From: Aliiroseovarius sediminis
GTDB lineage: Bacteria; Pseudomonadota; Alphaproteobacteria; Rhodobacterales; Rhodobacteraceae
DNA: 64,000 bases
Direction of reading: 5' to 3'
Assembly (NCBI RefSeq): GCF_022678485.1
Contig: NZ_JALBYP010000023.1
Location: 1-64,000, forward strand
The position numbers were made by a program, and so were the translations under genes. Shown in pieces: positions 26,786-35,322 of this stretch (position 1 is its first letter; the number at the start of each line of letters is the position of its first letter). The notes beneath the pieces were generated by a model that saw only the letters and a program-made list of their open reading frames with translations, did no database searches and was not told the DNA's origin.

Positions 26786-27431
26786 TCTCGCGCCACTTTC
26801 TTTCCAGATGCCCGCCGAGCCGGGCGATGGGAAAGCTGATGATGAAATAGATGGCACCGGCAATCAGCAAGATGGTCATCGGCTCTTGCAAGCGGGTGAT
26901 AAGGATCTGCGAGGATCGCAGCAATTCGATGATGCCCAGCCAGAAGACAAGAGCAGAGTCCTTCAGAACACTCAGCACCAGCCCAATCCAACTGGGCAGG
27001 CCCACGCGCAGCGCCATGGGCCACACGACATAGGTCATGTCTTGTGTCCACGTCATGCCAAGCGATCGCGACGCGCGCCGGGTGGTGGTGGGCACCGCCC
27101 CGATGGCGCCGCGCACGATTTCACTGCACAGCGCCGCAGTATAAAGCGCAAGAACGACGCAGGCGGTTGTGAAAGGCTGAAGCCCCAGTCCGGCAATCGC
27201 CTGGAACGCGTTGGCCAGAATCAACTGGATCAGCAGGGGGACCGAGCGGAACACATCAAGGATCACCGCCAACAGACCCGAAACAACGCGCCCCAAGTTC
27301 ATACGTGCCACGCCGAAAATAATGCCCAGCAGTGTGCCCCCTGCGACCGAAATCGCAGTGATCAGCAGCGTGACGCCTGCGCCCCGGGCCAGAAACATCA
27401 TGTCATTGAGGCTAAGATCGGTTTCTAACAT
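26778..27431 (-). CDS. Polar amino acid ABC transporter permease
   Basis: A 217-residue HisM/GlnP-type permease with about five helices, starting GVTLLITAISVAGGTLLGI. The EAA loop is AVPTTTRRASRSLGMTWTQDMTYVVWPMALR, with the typical G spacing. It is the second of two related permeases, separated by 12 bases from the first, and its end overlaps the ATPase start by eight bases. The two would form a heterodimeric channel for the family 3 binding protein. Confidence 0.9.
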   Translation of the reverse strand: MLETDLSLNDMMFLARGAGVTLLITAISVAGGTLLGIIFGVARMNLGRVVSGLLAVILDVFRSVPLLIQLILANAFQAIAGLGLQPFTTACVVLALYTAALCSEIVRGAIGAVPTTTRRASRSLGMTWTQDMTYVVWPMALRVGLPSWIGLVLSVLKDSALVFWLGIIELLRSSQILITRLQEPMTILLIAGAIYFIISFPIARLGGHLERKWREND

Positions 27432-27443
27432 TACCGCGACCCC

Positions 27444-28109
27444 TCAATACCGGAACAGGCGCCAGGCCAGAAGCCGGGCACCCAGCATCACCACTTTGGC
27501 GATGACGTAATAAAAGACAGCTGCCAGCGCGAACAATTCGAACGTGCGGAAGGTGCGGGCGTTGATGTCCTGCGTGACACCGGTCAGGTCAGTGCTTAGT
27601 CCCACGGTGACACCCAGAGATGTCATCAGAATGGCCCAGACCATCTGGTTCGTGGTGGGCAGAAAGGCGATGCGGAACATCTGCGGCACAACGATCAGGC
27701 GGAAGGCTTGAATGGGCGGCATTCCCAGCGACCGGGCGGCGCGGGTCTGGGTTTCGGGAATTGCACGCAGGGCGCCGCGGAATGTTTCGGCCAGATAGCC
27801 TGCGTTGTTGAAGGCGATCCCGCCAAGCAGGGCCGCATAGGGCGAGATGTATATGCCGAACGATCCCAGCCCGAAATGTGCCATATAGATCTGGAACAAG
27901 GCGGGCGTGTTGCGGGCCAGTTCGACCCATGCGGTCGCGGGCCATCGCGCCCATGGCGATTGGGCTGTTCGCCCCACAGCCAACACGATGCCGATGGCAC
28001 CGCCAATCAGCATCGAAAGCACGGCGATTTGCAGTGTCACCAACGCCCCGTCCATCAGGTCGGGCACGTAGCGCAGCGCTTGGCGCCATTGAAAGGTATA
28101 GTCGAACAT
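27444..28109 (-). CDS. Polar amino acid ABC transporter permease
   Basis: A 221-residue HisQ/GlnP-type permease. It begins with YVPDLMDGALVTLQIAVLSML and contains the EAA loop AIPETQTRAARSLGMPPIQAFRLIVVPQMFR. Several hydrophobic helices are visible, with the last near ELFALAAVFYYVIAKVV. It follows the binding-protein gene after a 66-base gap that holds a GC-rich hairpin, so its level is probably lower than that of the binding protein. Confidence 0.9.
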   Translation of the reverse strand: MFDYTFQWRQALRYVPDLMDGALVTLQIAVLSMLIGGAIGIVLAVGRTAQSPWARWPATAWVELARNTPALFQIYMAHFGLGSFGIYISPYAALLGGIAFNNAGYLAETFRGALRAIPETQTRAARSLGMPPIQAFRLIVVPQMFRIAFLPTTNQMVWAILMTSLGVTVGLSTDLTGVTQDINARTFRTFELFALAAVFYYVIAKVVMLGARLLAWRLFRY

Positions 28110-28144
28110 GCGGTCCTGCCCGGGCTGGTGGCCTTTGGGGGTGA

Positions 28145-28163
28145 CGGGGGCGATCAGCCCCCG
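28145..28163 (-). terminator. GC hairpin between binding-protein and permease genes
   Basis: CGGGGGC (28145-28151) and GCCCCCG (28157-28163) form a perfect 7-bp stem with a 5-base loop, just after the binding-protein stop on the minus strand. No T-run follows, so mRNA stabilisation or attenuation is more likely than full termination. Confidence 0.5.
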
Positions 28164-28175
28164 CCAGTCCTTGGC

Positions 28176-29018
28176 TTAGCGGTAGGACTTGTCGATGGTC
28201 AGGTCAGGCGCGTCACCGCCGACCCATTTCTCATACAGTTCCTGATAGCGGCCTGTGCGCACCTGTTGGTTGATGAACAGGTCAAGATAGTTCAGCAGAC
28301 CATATTCGCTGCGCAGCGTGATCAGGCTGACATAGTCAGGCAAATAAGGCGCATCGCCACCGATGGTCAGCCCCTCATACTTTCCGCTTTCCACAATGGA
28401 TGATGCCACAGTCGAGGTCACGACGGTCGCGTCGATCTGGCCTTGCGACAGGGCCAGGAACACATCGGCCTGGCTTTGATACGGACGATAAGCGCCGCCT
28501 TCGCCCCATTTTTCGATGTCCGCGTCAAGCTGGATACCCTCATATGTGCCGGCGACCGAGCCGACAGTTTTGCCGGCAAGCGATTCGTAGCCGTCGATGC
28601 CGGTTTCTTCGCGCGTCAGCACCACGTTGGTGAACGCAAAATAGGGAATCGTGAAACCTGCGGTCTTGGCGCGCTCAAGCGTGTCCGAGGTCGAGGCGAC
28701 GCCAACATCCGCACGGCCCGAGACCAGCGCGGGAATACGGTCGGGGAAGGGTGTTTCGACGATTTCGTAATCAACCCCAAGCGCGTCGGCCAGGTCGCTG
28801 CAATAATCGACATCAAAACCTGTGGGCTCGTTGTTTTCATCCCGTGACCCCATCGGCGGGAAATCCAACACCACTGCGCAACGCAAGGTGCCGCTGGCGA
28901 TAATGTCGTCCAGCTTGTCTGCCTTGGCGATGCCCGCGGACAGGCCGATGGCAGTGACGCCGGATGCCACGAAAAGGGCGCCGGTGCGCAGGGCGGGGGA
29001 AGTAAAGTAATCAGTCAT
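28176..29018 (-). CDS. Polar amino acid ABC transporter substrate-binding protein (family 3)
   Basis: A 280-residue periplasmic protein with signal peptide to about residue 34 (cleavage after AKA). The family 3 pattern is clear: GTLRCAVVLDFPPMGSRDE, TGFDVDYCSDLADALGVD, TPFPDRIPALVSGRADVGVAS and QGQIDATVVTS. It is the first gene of the importer operon that ends with aconitase X and the racemase-like dehydratase. The operon reads divergently from the imino-acid reductase gene with a TTGTCGACAA operator between them. Hydroxyproline or proline is the likely ligand. Confidence 0.92.
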   Translation of the reverse strand: MTDYFTSPALRTGALFVASGVTAIGLSAGIAKADKLDDIIASGTLRCAVVLDFPPMGSRDENNEPTGFDVDYCSDLADALGVDYEIVETPFPDRIPALVSGRADVGVASTSDTLERAKTAGFTIPYFAFTNVVLTREETGIDGYESLAGKTVGSVAGTYEGIQLDADIEKWGEGGAYRPYQSQADVFLALSQGQIDATVVTSTVASSIVESGKYEGLTIGGDAPYLPDYVSLITLRSEYGLLNYLDLFINQQVRTGRYQELYEKWVGGDAPDLTIDKSYR

Positions 29019-29112
29019 CTGGTATCCTCAGTCTGTTGCGCGCGCACCCCTTGTTCCGGGTCGATCCCTCGAGGTGTCGCGATACGAATCACCGTAGGAC
29101 GGCATCGACCAG

Positions 29113-29122
29113 TTGTCGACAA
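29113..29122. promoter_or_regulatory. TGTCGACA operator between importer and reductase genes
   Basis: A perfect palindrome TTGTCGACAA lies in the 180-base divergent gap between the family 3 binding protein (minus) and the Ldh-family reductase (plus). It shares its core with the sites at 13646, 14659 and 31335. The same gap also holds CCTAT-N3-ATAGG (29157-29169) near the reductase start. Confidence 0.62.
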
Positions 29123-29198
29123 AAAAAATACCACCTTGCCCTGACGCCTCGGGAACCCTATCCAATAGGTTGATTTTTCTATGCCGCAGGAGGGTTTC

Positions 29199-30218
29199 AT
29201 GCGTGACGGGTTCGTTTCGATCGACGCTTTGACTGAACGGGTCACAGCCATTATTGCCAATGCCGGGTTTTCGGCTGACCATGCCGCCGCGCTGGCCCGC
29301 ACCATCGTGGCGGGCGAACGGGACGGTTGCAAATCGCACGGGATTTATCGCATCGCCGGGTGTCTGCGCACCCTTGAGGCAGGCAAGGTCGTGCCCGATG
29401 CCGACCCCGTGGTTGCCGAACCGGACGGTGCCATCGTGCGTGTGGATGCCAAGGGCGGTTTTGCCAACCTTGCTTTCACACGCGGGCTGCCGGTGCTGGC
29501 CGAACAGGCGCGCAAAAGCGGTCTGGCGGCTATGGTCATTAATGACTGCGTGCATTTCGCCGCCCTGTGGCCCGAGATCGAGGATATCACCGCCGAAGGT
29601 CTGGCGGGCATGGCAATGTGCCCCAGCTATGCCACGGTTGCGCCTGCGGGCGGCACCCAGCCATTGTTGGGCACCAACCCCTTTGCCTTCGGTTGGCCGC
29701 GCGAGGGTCAGCCGCCCTATGTCTTTGATTTCGCCACCAGTGTTGTCGCGCGCGGTGAAGTTGAACTTTACCGTCGTGCCGGCGACCCGCTGCCCGATGG
29801 CTGGGCGCTGGATGCGGACGGCCAGCCCACCAACGACCCCGAAGCCGCGCTGGATGGTGCGATGCTGCCCTTTGGCGGGCACAAGGGGTCGGCAATCTCG
29901 ACCATGATCGAGCTGCTGGCCGGGGCGATGATCGGTGATTTCACGTCAGACACCGCACTGGAATGGCTTGGAACCACAACCATCGCCCCGCGTCACGGCG
30001 AGTTGATCCTTGCCTTCGATCCCGCGCGTTTTGCCGGTGGTCGCGCCGACCCGCGCGCCACCGCCGAGGCGTTCATTGGCGCCATTGAAGGACAAGGCGC
30101 CCGCCTGCCCGGTCAACGCCGCTTCGCCGCGCGTGACAAGGCGATGAACGAAGGGATTGCCCTGACTGCGGCCGAGTTCGAAGAATTGGACCGTTTGGAA
30201 AAGGAAGGTGTCGCCTAA
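29199..30218 (+). CDS. Ldh/Mdh-type imino acid reductase, probable 1-pyrroline-2-carboxylate reductase
   Basis: A 339-residue member of the malate/L-lactate dehydrogenase (YlbC/DpkA) family. The ATG at 29199 is preferred because CAGGAGGG stands seven bases upstream; an ATG at 29181 has none. Visible motifs are GERDGCKSHGIYRI with the catalytic Ser-His, GTNPFAFGWPR, FDFATSVVARGEVELYRRAGDPLP and LPFGGHKGSAISTMIELLAG. DpkA-like members reduce 1-pyrroline-2-carboxylate to L-proline, which is exactly the product expected from both 3-hydroxyproline dehydratases encoded opposite. Substrate is inferred from this context. Confidence 0.87.
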   Translation: MRDGFVSIDALTERVTAIIANAGFSADHAAALARTIVAGERDGCKSHGIYRIAGCLRTLEAGKVVPDADPVVAEPDGAIVRVDAKGGFANLAFTRGLPVLAEQARKSGLAAMVINDCVHFAALWPEIEDITAEGLAGMAMCPSYATVAPAGGTQPLLGTNPFAFGWPREGQPPYVFDFATSVVARGEVELYRRAGDPLPDGWALDADGQPTNDPEAALDGAMLPFGGHKGSAISTMIELLAGAMIGDFTSDTALEWLGTTTIAPRHGELILAFDPARFAGGRADPRATAEAFIGAIEGQGARLPGQRRFAARDKAMNEGIALTAAEFEELDRLEKEGVA

Positions 30219-30247
30219 GGGCGGCGTCTGCGCAGAGAACCTGGCGC

Positions 30248-30285
30248 AAAAAAGCCGGAAACCACCCAAAGCGGCGGTTTCCGGC
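30248..30285 (-). terminator. Terminator of the deaminase gene
   Basis: GCCGGAAACC (30254-30263) and GGTTTCCGGC (30276-30285) form a perfect 10-bp stem. On the minus strand it is followed by six Ts (As at 30248-30253). It lies in the convergent gap of 73 bases. Confidence 0.88.
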
Positions 30286-30291
30286 AAAGGT

Positions 30292-31230
30292 TCAGGCCGA
30301 TTTCGACCAGTCAGCATACCATGCTTTGAACAGATCATACTGGGCATCAGCAAAGGCGCGCTGCGCATCGCTAAGCGTGTCTGTTTCGTTGAAATGCAGG
30401 CGGTATTCTTCGTCCCCACCGCGCACCATCAGATGCTTGTAATACAGGACCAAGTCGCCTTCTTCGTCGAATTTCGACAGGACGTGCATGGCCTTGTCCA
30501 GTTCATGCGCGCGAAGACGGGCTTGCGCGTCGCCGGTGGCGGCTTTTTGTGACAGCTCGACCAGATGCAACACTTCTTTCGGCAGAACGTTCCCGATGCC
30601 GGTGATCGAGCCGGTCGCGCCGCAGTTCACGAAGCCGTGGAATACGGTGGTATCGACGCCCACCATCAAGGTCACATCCGGATTGCCGCTTGAGATATGC
30701 TCGGCGGCATAGGTCAGCGCGGCGTTTCCGCCAAACTCCTTGAAGCCTGCCAGATTGGGGTGGTCGCGCTTGAGGTCAAAGAACAGATCGGCGCGTGTGG
30801 AAAACCCGTAATGCGGCGAGTTGTAGATGACGGCCGGCAGGTCCGGTGCGGCGGACAGGATGGCTTTGAAATGCGCCTTCTGCGCCGGGATCGAAGCGCC
30901 GCGCGACAACAGGCGGGGGATCAACATCAGGCCGGCGGCGCCGACGCGGGCGGCGTGGGCGGCGTGTTCGGCAGCAATCTTGGTGTTCACGGCACCTGTG
31001 CCGACGATGACGGGCAGACCTTCTTTCACCAGCGCCTCGACGCCTTCCATGCGTTGTTCGTCGGTCAGAAGCGGCCAGTCACCCATCGAGCCGCAATAGA
31101 CCACAGCGGACATGCCAGCGTCGATCAGTTCGCGCCCCTTGCGCACAAGCGCAGGGATATCGGGCGTCCGATCTTCTTTGCAGGGGGTCATAAGGGCCGG
31201 CATCGTGCCGGTGAAAACGGAATCGTTCAT
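30292..31230 (-). CDS. DapA-family lyase, probable 1-pyrroline-4-hydroxy-2-carboxylate deaminase
   Basis: A 312-residue class I aldolase-fold enzyme of the dihydrodipicolinate synthase family. The Schiff-base Lys164 is in AGFKEFGG and the tyrosine is Tyr136 in VIYNSPH. The usual DapA GTTGE loop reads YCGSMGDWPLL, so this is not a true DapA. Members in hydroxyproline clusters remove ammonia and water from 1-pyrroline-4-hydroxy-2-carboxylate to give 2-oxoglutarate semialdehyde, which fits the missing step between the dehydrogenase at 12346 and the aldehyde dehydrogenase at 9788. A TTGTCGACAA operator stands about 105 bases upstream. Confidence 0.87.
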   Translation of the reverse strand: MNDSVFTGTMPALMTPCKEDRTPDIPALVRKGRELIDAGMSAVVYCGSMGDWPLLTDEQRMEGVEALVKEGLPVIVGTGAVNTKIAAEHAAHAARVGAAGLMLIPRLLSRGASIPAQKAHFKAILSAAPDLPAVIYNSPHYGFSTRADLFFDLKRDHPNLAGFKEFGGNAALTYAAEHISSGNPDVTLMVGVDTTVFHGFVNCGATGSITGIGNVLPKEVLHLVELSQKAATGDAQARLRAHELDKAMHVLSKFDEEGDLVLYYKHLMVRGGDEEYRLHFNETDTLSDAQRAFADAQYDLFKAWYADWSKSA

Positions 31231-31334
31231 CTGTGCGTCCTTTGCTTTTCCTGTTCGTTTTGTCGTCCACCATGCCTGCCCTTATTAAGGTGCAGGCAGG
31301 CGTTCACGGCCCATATAGCCACTTTGCATATCGT

Positions 31335-31344
31335 TTGTCGACAA
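31335..31344. promoter_or_regulatory. TGTCGACA operator upstream of deaminase gene
   Basis: A perfect TTGTCGACAA palindrome stands in the 186-base gap 31231-31416, upstream of the deaminase gene on the minus strand. The rest of the gap shows no ORF or clear RNA. Confidence 0.6.
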
Positions 31345-31416
31345 GAGTTTGATGCGCGGTTGATTGCGCGCGCCAACCACGTTCTGCGTGAGCGGTGAGT
31401 TGGGGTTGTCGCTGCC

Positions 31417-31920
31417 TTAGCGAAAAAGCCGTAAGGCGGACACGGCGACATCTGCGTGGAATTCGCGACCTATCGCGATGATGCCGATCCGGCGCAGGTG
31501 GGCGGGATCGAAGGGGATGTCGGTTCTGTGTGGCGTGACATCAGCGAAGGGAAAACGTAGCGTGGTCCAGTCAGGGGGGGCTGTGAAGGTCGTGCGAAAC
31601 GATTGCCACGGGCGCGTCAGTTGATCGGTGCGCAGGCGCAGTTCGTAGGATTCGCCATTGCCGCGCAGGTCCAACGCCAGTCCGTGCCAGTTGCTTACAT
31701 TGCGTGCTGTGCCATCAGGGCTCAGGTCCGTTGCCATCTGCACAAAGCCACCGTTGTTGGCAAGCGATATGCGACCCGTCAGTCGGGTGGCGGGGCGTCC
31801 GTGAACATGGCCAGTCGTGACTGCCCCTTGCGACACGCCGCCCATCACGGTGTCAGCGACGAATTCCCATTTCGGCGCAAGATCTTGTGTATTTTCCATG
31901 CCATCGCCTTCCATGATCAT
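31417..31920 (-). CDS. CIA30 family protein
   Basis: A 167-residue protein of the complex I intermediate-associated protein 30 (CIA30) type: WEFVADTVMGGVSQGAV at the start, LTGRISLANNGGFVQMATDLSP, ALDLRGNGESYELRLRTDQL and SFRTTFTAPPDWTTLRFPFADVTP. This is a galactose-binding-like beta sandwich. The start at 31920 overlaps the AttH-like stop by four bases; ATGs a few codons in are alternatives. No signal peptide is seen. Bacterial members are not established complex I assembly factors, so its link to the Att-like transporter is unknown. Confidence 0.8.
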   Translation of the reverse strand: MIMEGDGMENTQDLAPKWEFVADTVMGGVSQGAVTTGHVHGRPATRLTGRISLANNGGFVQMATDLSPDGTARNVSNWHGLALDLRGNGESYELRLRTDQLTRPWQSFRTTFTAPPDWTTLRFPFADVTPHRTDIPFDPAHLRRIGIIAIGREFHADVAVSALRLFR

Positions 31921-32963
31921 TCGTATCCCGTCATCTCAAGATAACCCTGCCCTGTATGGGTTCCGGTCATTGTCACCGGCCCTTCCCAATAGGGGATGGT
32001 CAGCTCCATCCACGCGTCGGGGTTCAGCGCGGATACTGTCACGTCGACGCCACGTTGGGGCAGCACGACTTGCCAGCGCGTCGGGATAGTGCGGTCGGCC
32101 ACCGTGCTCTGCGCCAGTGGGTCAGTGCGAAAGGCACCGTTGGGATAGGCCGTGGTCGCCCCGTCCGGCGCGATCCAGGTGGACGAGGTGAAATCCGTGC
32201 CATCGGCCTGGCGCAACTGGAACCCCATCAGCTTCGATCCGTCGTTGAACGACAGCGAAAACCAATCCCAGCCCTTCTGGTTGTCAGCCAGCGGTTGCGA
32301 TGACCATTCGCGGTCCAGCCACGCGGTGCCGGTCACAGGCACATCGCCCGTGGGCAGGGTCAGCGTGCCCGTGATGCGAAAGAAGGGCTGGGAATAGTAG
32401 TAACTGGCCTGCCCTTCGACGGATTTCACGGAAAACCCTCGATCTCCGTGAAATACCAGCGGCCCGTCTGCGTTCAGCGTCATGTCATAGCCGAAATCAG
32501 GCCCGCGCGCGGTCAGGGACAGGTTGTCGAAATCCGCGCCCTCAAGCGCCCACTCGTCGATCCACGCCCGGAACGGGTCAGCCCTGACCCCGGCCTGTCC
32601 GATGCCGCCACGGGCAAACCGCTCGGTTGCCAGATGAGTGTCGGGGGTGGTGACGGCGGCGTGGGCGAACCAGATCTGCGGGGATTGCCAGCCCTTGTCT
32701 TCACCCGGCGCAAGGGCGGACCGGAACAGCGTCCATTGCAGGCCATAAGGCGTGCCATCCGTTCCGGTCAGGTTGGCGGTCAGATACCACCATTCGATGC
32801 GAAAATCCGGGTGCGGGCCATGATCGGCGGGGAAGGAAAATGTCGGGTTCGGCGCGGGCACGGCAAAACCTTCGGCATCGGTGCCAAGCCCGGAAAACCC
32901 CTGCGTGAAAGCGGCGAATGGCCAGAGGCACAGAAAGAGGACTATCCTAAGCTTCATTTGCAA
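31917..32963 (-). CDS. AttH / carotenoid hydratase-like lipocalin protein, secreted
   Basis: A 348-residue protein with a signal peptide (LRIVLFLCLWPFAAFTQG). The AttH/CrtC-like double lipocalin motifs are present: FSFPADHGPHPDFRIEWWYLTANL, YGLQWTLFRSAL, QIWFAHAAVTTPDTH and the second-half GTAWLDREWSSQPLADNQKGWDWFSL. These proteins are annotated as predicted secreted hydrolases and include Agrobacterium AttH; carotenoid 1,2-hydratases share the fold. No carotenoid genes are nearby, so an envelope lipid role with the LolD/FtsX-type transporter is more likely. The ligand is not known. It overlaps the permease gene end by 17 bases. Confidence 0.85.
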   Translation of the reverse strand: MQMKLRIVLFLCLWPFAAFTQGFSGLGTDAEGFAVPAPNPTFSFPADHGPHPDFRIEWWYLTANLTGTDGTPYGLQWTLFRSALAPGEDKGWQSPQIWFAHAAVTTPDTHLATERFARGGIGQAGVRADPFRAWIDEWALEGADFDNLSLTARGPDFGYDMTLNADGPLVFHGDRGFSVKSVEGQASYYYSQPFFRITGTLTLPTGDVPVTGTAWLDREWSSQPLADNQKGWDWFSLSFNDGSKLMGFQLRQADGTDFTSSTWIAPDGATTAYPNGAFRTDPLAQSTVADRTIPTRWQVVLPQRGVDVTVSALNPDAWMELTIPYWEGPVTMTGTHTGQGYLEMTGYE

Positions 32964-35322
32964 ACACTTTCAGCAAGGTAGAGGGCCGCGTGCGCATCAT
33001 CCGCAGCGCAGGCCAGAGCGCCGCCAGAAAGGCCGCGACCAAGGCATAGCCGCCCAGTTTCAGATAATCCGCCGGGAACAGATACATGGGCAGTTGCCAG
33101 CCGAATGCTTCAGTATTGATGATGGTCAGCAGCACCCAGGCCAGCGCCAAACCAAGCGGGATGGCGCACAGAAACACCAGCGCCGCAAGGGCGATGGCGC
33201 GCAGAAGCTCGAACCAGCCCAGTTTCTGACGTGTCAGCCCCAGCGCCCAGACCGGCGCAAGCTGCGGCAGGCGCAGATCGGCAAGGGTCAACAGCGTCAT
33301 CAGAATGGCAAAGCCCGCCACCAGAAGGGTCAGGACGTTAAGGGCGGCGGTGACGGTGAAGGTGCGCTCGAACACCTCAAGCGACAGGGCCTTGATCGCG
33401 GCCTGGTTGATCATGGCGCTGTCGGGGATGTTCAGGCGGGCCGTGATCTGTTGGCGCAACTGGTCGGCGTCATCGGTGCGCACCCCGAATTGCAGGGGGG
33501 AAAGGCCGGGGTGAAGCCTGTGGAACACGCGCTCGGACAGCACGACCTGCCCGTGCGGGTTGCCGTAGTCTCCGACGACCGCCGCGATGGGCAGGCTGAG
33601 GTCCGGGGCGATCTGCACCCCGTCCCCCACCCACAGATCGGCCCGCCGCGCGAGCTGTTCATTGACCACCACCGCAGCGCCAGCATCGACCGCATCCCAA
33701 GGGGCATCGGTGGCATCAAGGAACGCCCAGTTGTCGCGATAGGTCTGCTCAACCCGGACACCGAACAGGTCGGTCAGTTGCCCGGCGATCTGTGCCTCGG
33801 TGGACAGCAGCGGAAGCACCTCGGTCGCGTTTTGGGTCAGGAAGGCGTCAAGCCGTGCGCTGTCCGCGGCATTGTCGACCTGAACGAACAGTTCGGGCGC
33901 CAACCGTTGATCCAGAAACGCAACGAAGGTCGTGCGGAAGCTGGAGACCATGGTCGAGACACCGATATTGGCCGAGACCGCCAACAACAGCGCCATCAGC
34001 GCAAGGCTGAGGCCGGGCAGTTGTTGCCGTGTATCTGCCCAGAACCAGCCCCAGACCGGGCCTTTTGCCAAGGCTTGCACCTGCGACAGACCCCATTCAA
34101 ACAGCACGGGCAGCAACAATGCCGCGCCTATCAGCAGGCACCCCAGCAGCACAAACCCCGCCATCAGCCCTTGGCCGAACACGGCCAGCACCAGCGCGGC
34201 TGTCAGCAATGCGATCGCCCCAAACGCCTGAAGGCGCAGCCGCGTGCCGGACGCCATGATCCATGCCCTTGGCCGCGCGCTTGCCAGAAGCGGCATCCGG
34301 GCAATCTGCCAAAGCCGCCCGGCCAGCGCGAAGGCGGTGCCAAGCACCGCGATCAGCAGCCCCGACAGCCACCATTCCGCGCGCAGTTGCAGCGCGCCCG
34401 AGATGTCGGCGCCGTAAAGCCCTCGCAACGTCGCGGCCACATCGGGCAGCAGGACCGCCGCGATCAGATAGCCCAGCACGACGCCGATGACCGCGCCGAT
34501 GGTGGCCAAGCCCAACATCTCGCCCGTGATCAGAAGGACAAGGGTGCGCAGCGGCACGCCCAGTGACCTGAGCGTGCGGATCATCGCGCGGCGCTGTTCG
34601 AACGCCAGCCCGATCGTGCTGTGGACAATGAATAGCCCTACGGCGAAGCTGAGCAGCCCGAATGCCGTCAGGTTCAGGTGAAAGCTGTCGGTCAACTGCC
34701 CGACGCTTGTCCCCTGTTGCGCCGGTTGCAGCCGCAGGTTCGGCGCGACTGTGCTCAGATCAAGGCGGCCCAGAGGCTGCTCGGGCGCGACCGTCAGATA
34801 GGACAGGTCATCGCGATCAAGCAGGCGCTGCACCATGCCCACATCGCCAATGGCAATGCCGGGGGCGATGTCGGGGGTCCGGGTCACGTCAACACCTGCG
34901 CCAAGATCGCGCGCTGTCTGGGCATTTGCGAAAAGCTGCACCGGCCCTGTGAAGTCGAGCGCCAATGGCCCATCCGCGTTCAGCGCGCCAAGGCCGGTGG
35001 GGGATGTGATCGGGTCGATTCCCACGACCCGAACCGCGCCCAACCGCCCCTCGATCACTGGCGAGACAAGCCAGCCGGATCGTCTGAGCGCCAGATAGGT
35101 GTCTTGGGAAACCGACGCGCCCTGCCGGGGCATCAGACGGTCGAATTGCGCCTCGCCCAAGGTGGCTTCGGCGGCGTCATAGCTTGCGCGTGCCTCGGCG
35201 TTGATGGCCTGAACCCCCGACCAAAGCGCCGTCGCCAAGGCCAGCCCGGCCAGATAAGCGAATAGCTGCAAGGGGTTGCGCCGCCAATGCGACATCAGCG
35301 CCGACAAACAGGCGCGGATCAT
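32947..35322 (-). CDS. FtsX-type ABC transporter permease (MacB/LolE-like)
   Basis: A 791-residue protein with an N-terminal membrane helix (LQLFAYLAGLALATALWSGV), a large periplasmic domain, and two FtsX cores. The first has GLLSFAVGLFIVHSTIGLAFEQRRAMIRTLRSLGVP; the second has LLVAGFAILMTLLTLADLRLPQLAPVWALGLTRQKLG near the end. Members use mechanotransmission rather than import. With a LolD-type ATPase and an AttH-like secreted protein, it resembles the Agrobacterium attE-attH arrangement. It overlaps the ATPase gene by four bases. Confidence 0.87.
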   Translation of the reverse strand: MIRACLSALMSHWRRNPLQLFAYLAGLALATALWSGVQAINAEARASYDAAEATLGEAQFDRLMPRQGASVSQDTYLALRRSGWLVSPVIEGRLGAVRVVGIDPITSPTGLGALNADGPLALDFTGPVQLFANAQTARDLGAGVDVTRTPDIAPGIAIGDVGMVQRLLDRDDLSYLTVAPEQPLGRLDLSTVAPNLRLQPAQQGTSVGQLTDSFHLNLTAFGLLSFAVGLFIVHSTIGLAFEQRRAMIRTLRSLGVPLRTLVLLITGEMLGLATIGAVIGVVLGYLIAAVLLPDVAATLRGLYGADISGALQLRAEWWLSGLLIAVLGTAFALAGRLWQIARMPLLASARPRAWIMASGTRLRLQAFGAIALLTAALVLAVFGQGLMAGFVLLGCLLIGAALLLPVLFEWGLSQVQALAKGPVWGWFWADTRQQLPGLSLALMALLLAVSANIGVSTMVSSFRTTFVAFLDQRLAPELFVQVDNAADSARLDAFLTQNATEVLPLLSTEAQIAGQLTDLFGVRVEQTYRDNWAFLDATDAPWDAVDAGAAVVVNEQLARRADLWVGDGVQIAPDLSLPIAAVVGDYGNPHGQVVLSERVFHRLHPGLSPLQFGVRTDDADQLRQQITARLNIPDSAMINQAAIKALSLEVFERTFTVTAALNVLTLLVAGFAILMTLLTLADLRLPQLAPVWALGLTRQKLGWFELLRAIALAALVFLCAIPLGLALAWVLLTIINTEAFGWQLPMYLFPADYLKLGGYALVAAFLAALWPALRMMRTRPSTLLKVFANEA

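Noticed and set aside
29157-29169. CCTAT-N3-ATAGG inverted repeat before the imino-acid reductase gene
   Set aside because: The arms are only five bases and no second copy was seen near the other hydroxyproline units, so it is not listed as an operator.
32881-34566. 561-codon plus-strand open frame
   Set aside because: It lies antisense to the FtsX permease and is rich in Gln/Arg/His, as expected for the opposite strand of GC-rich code.
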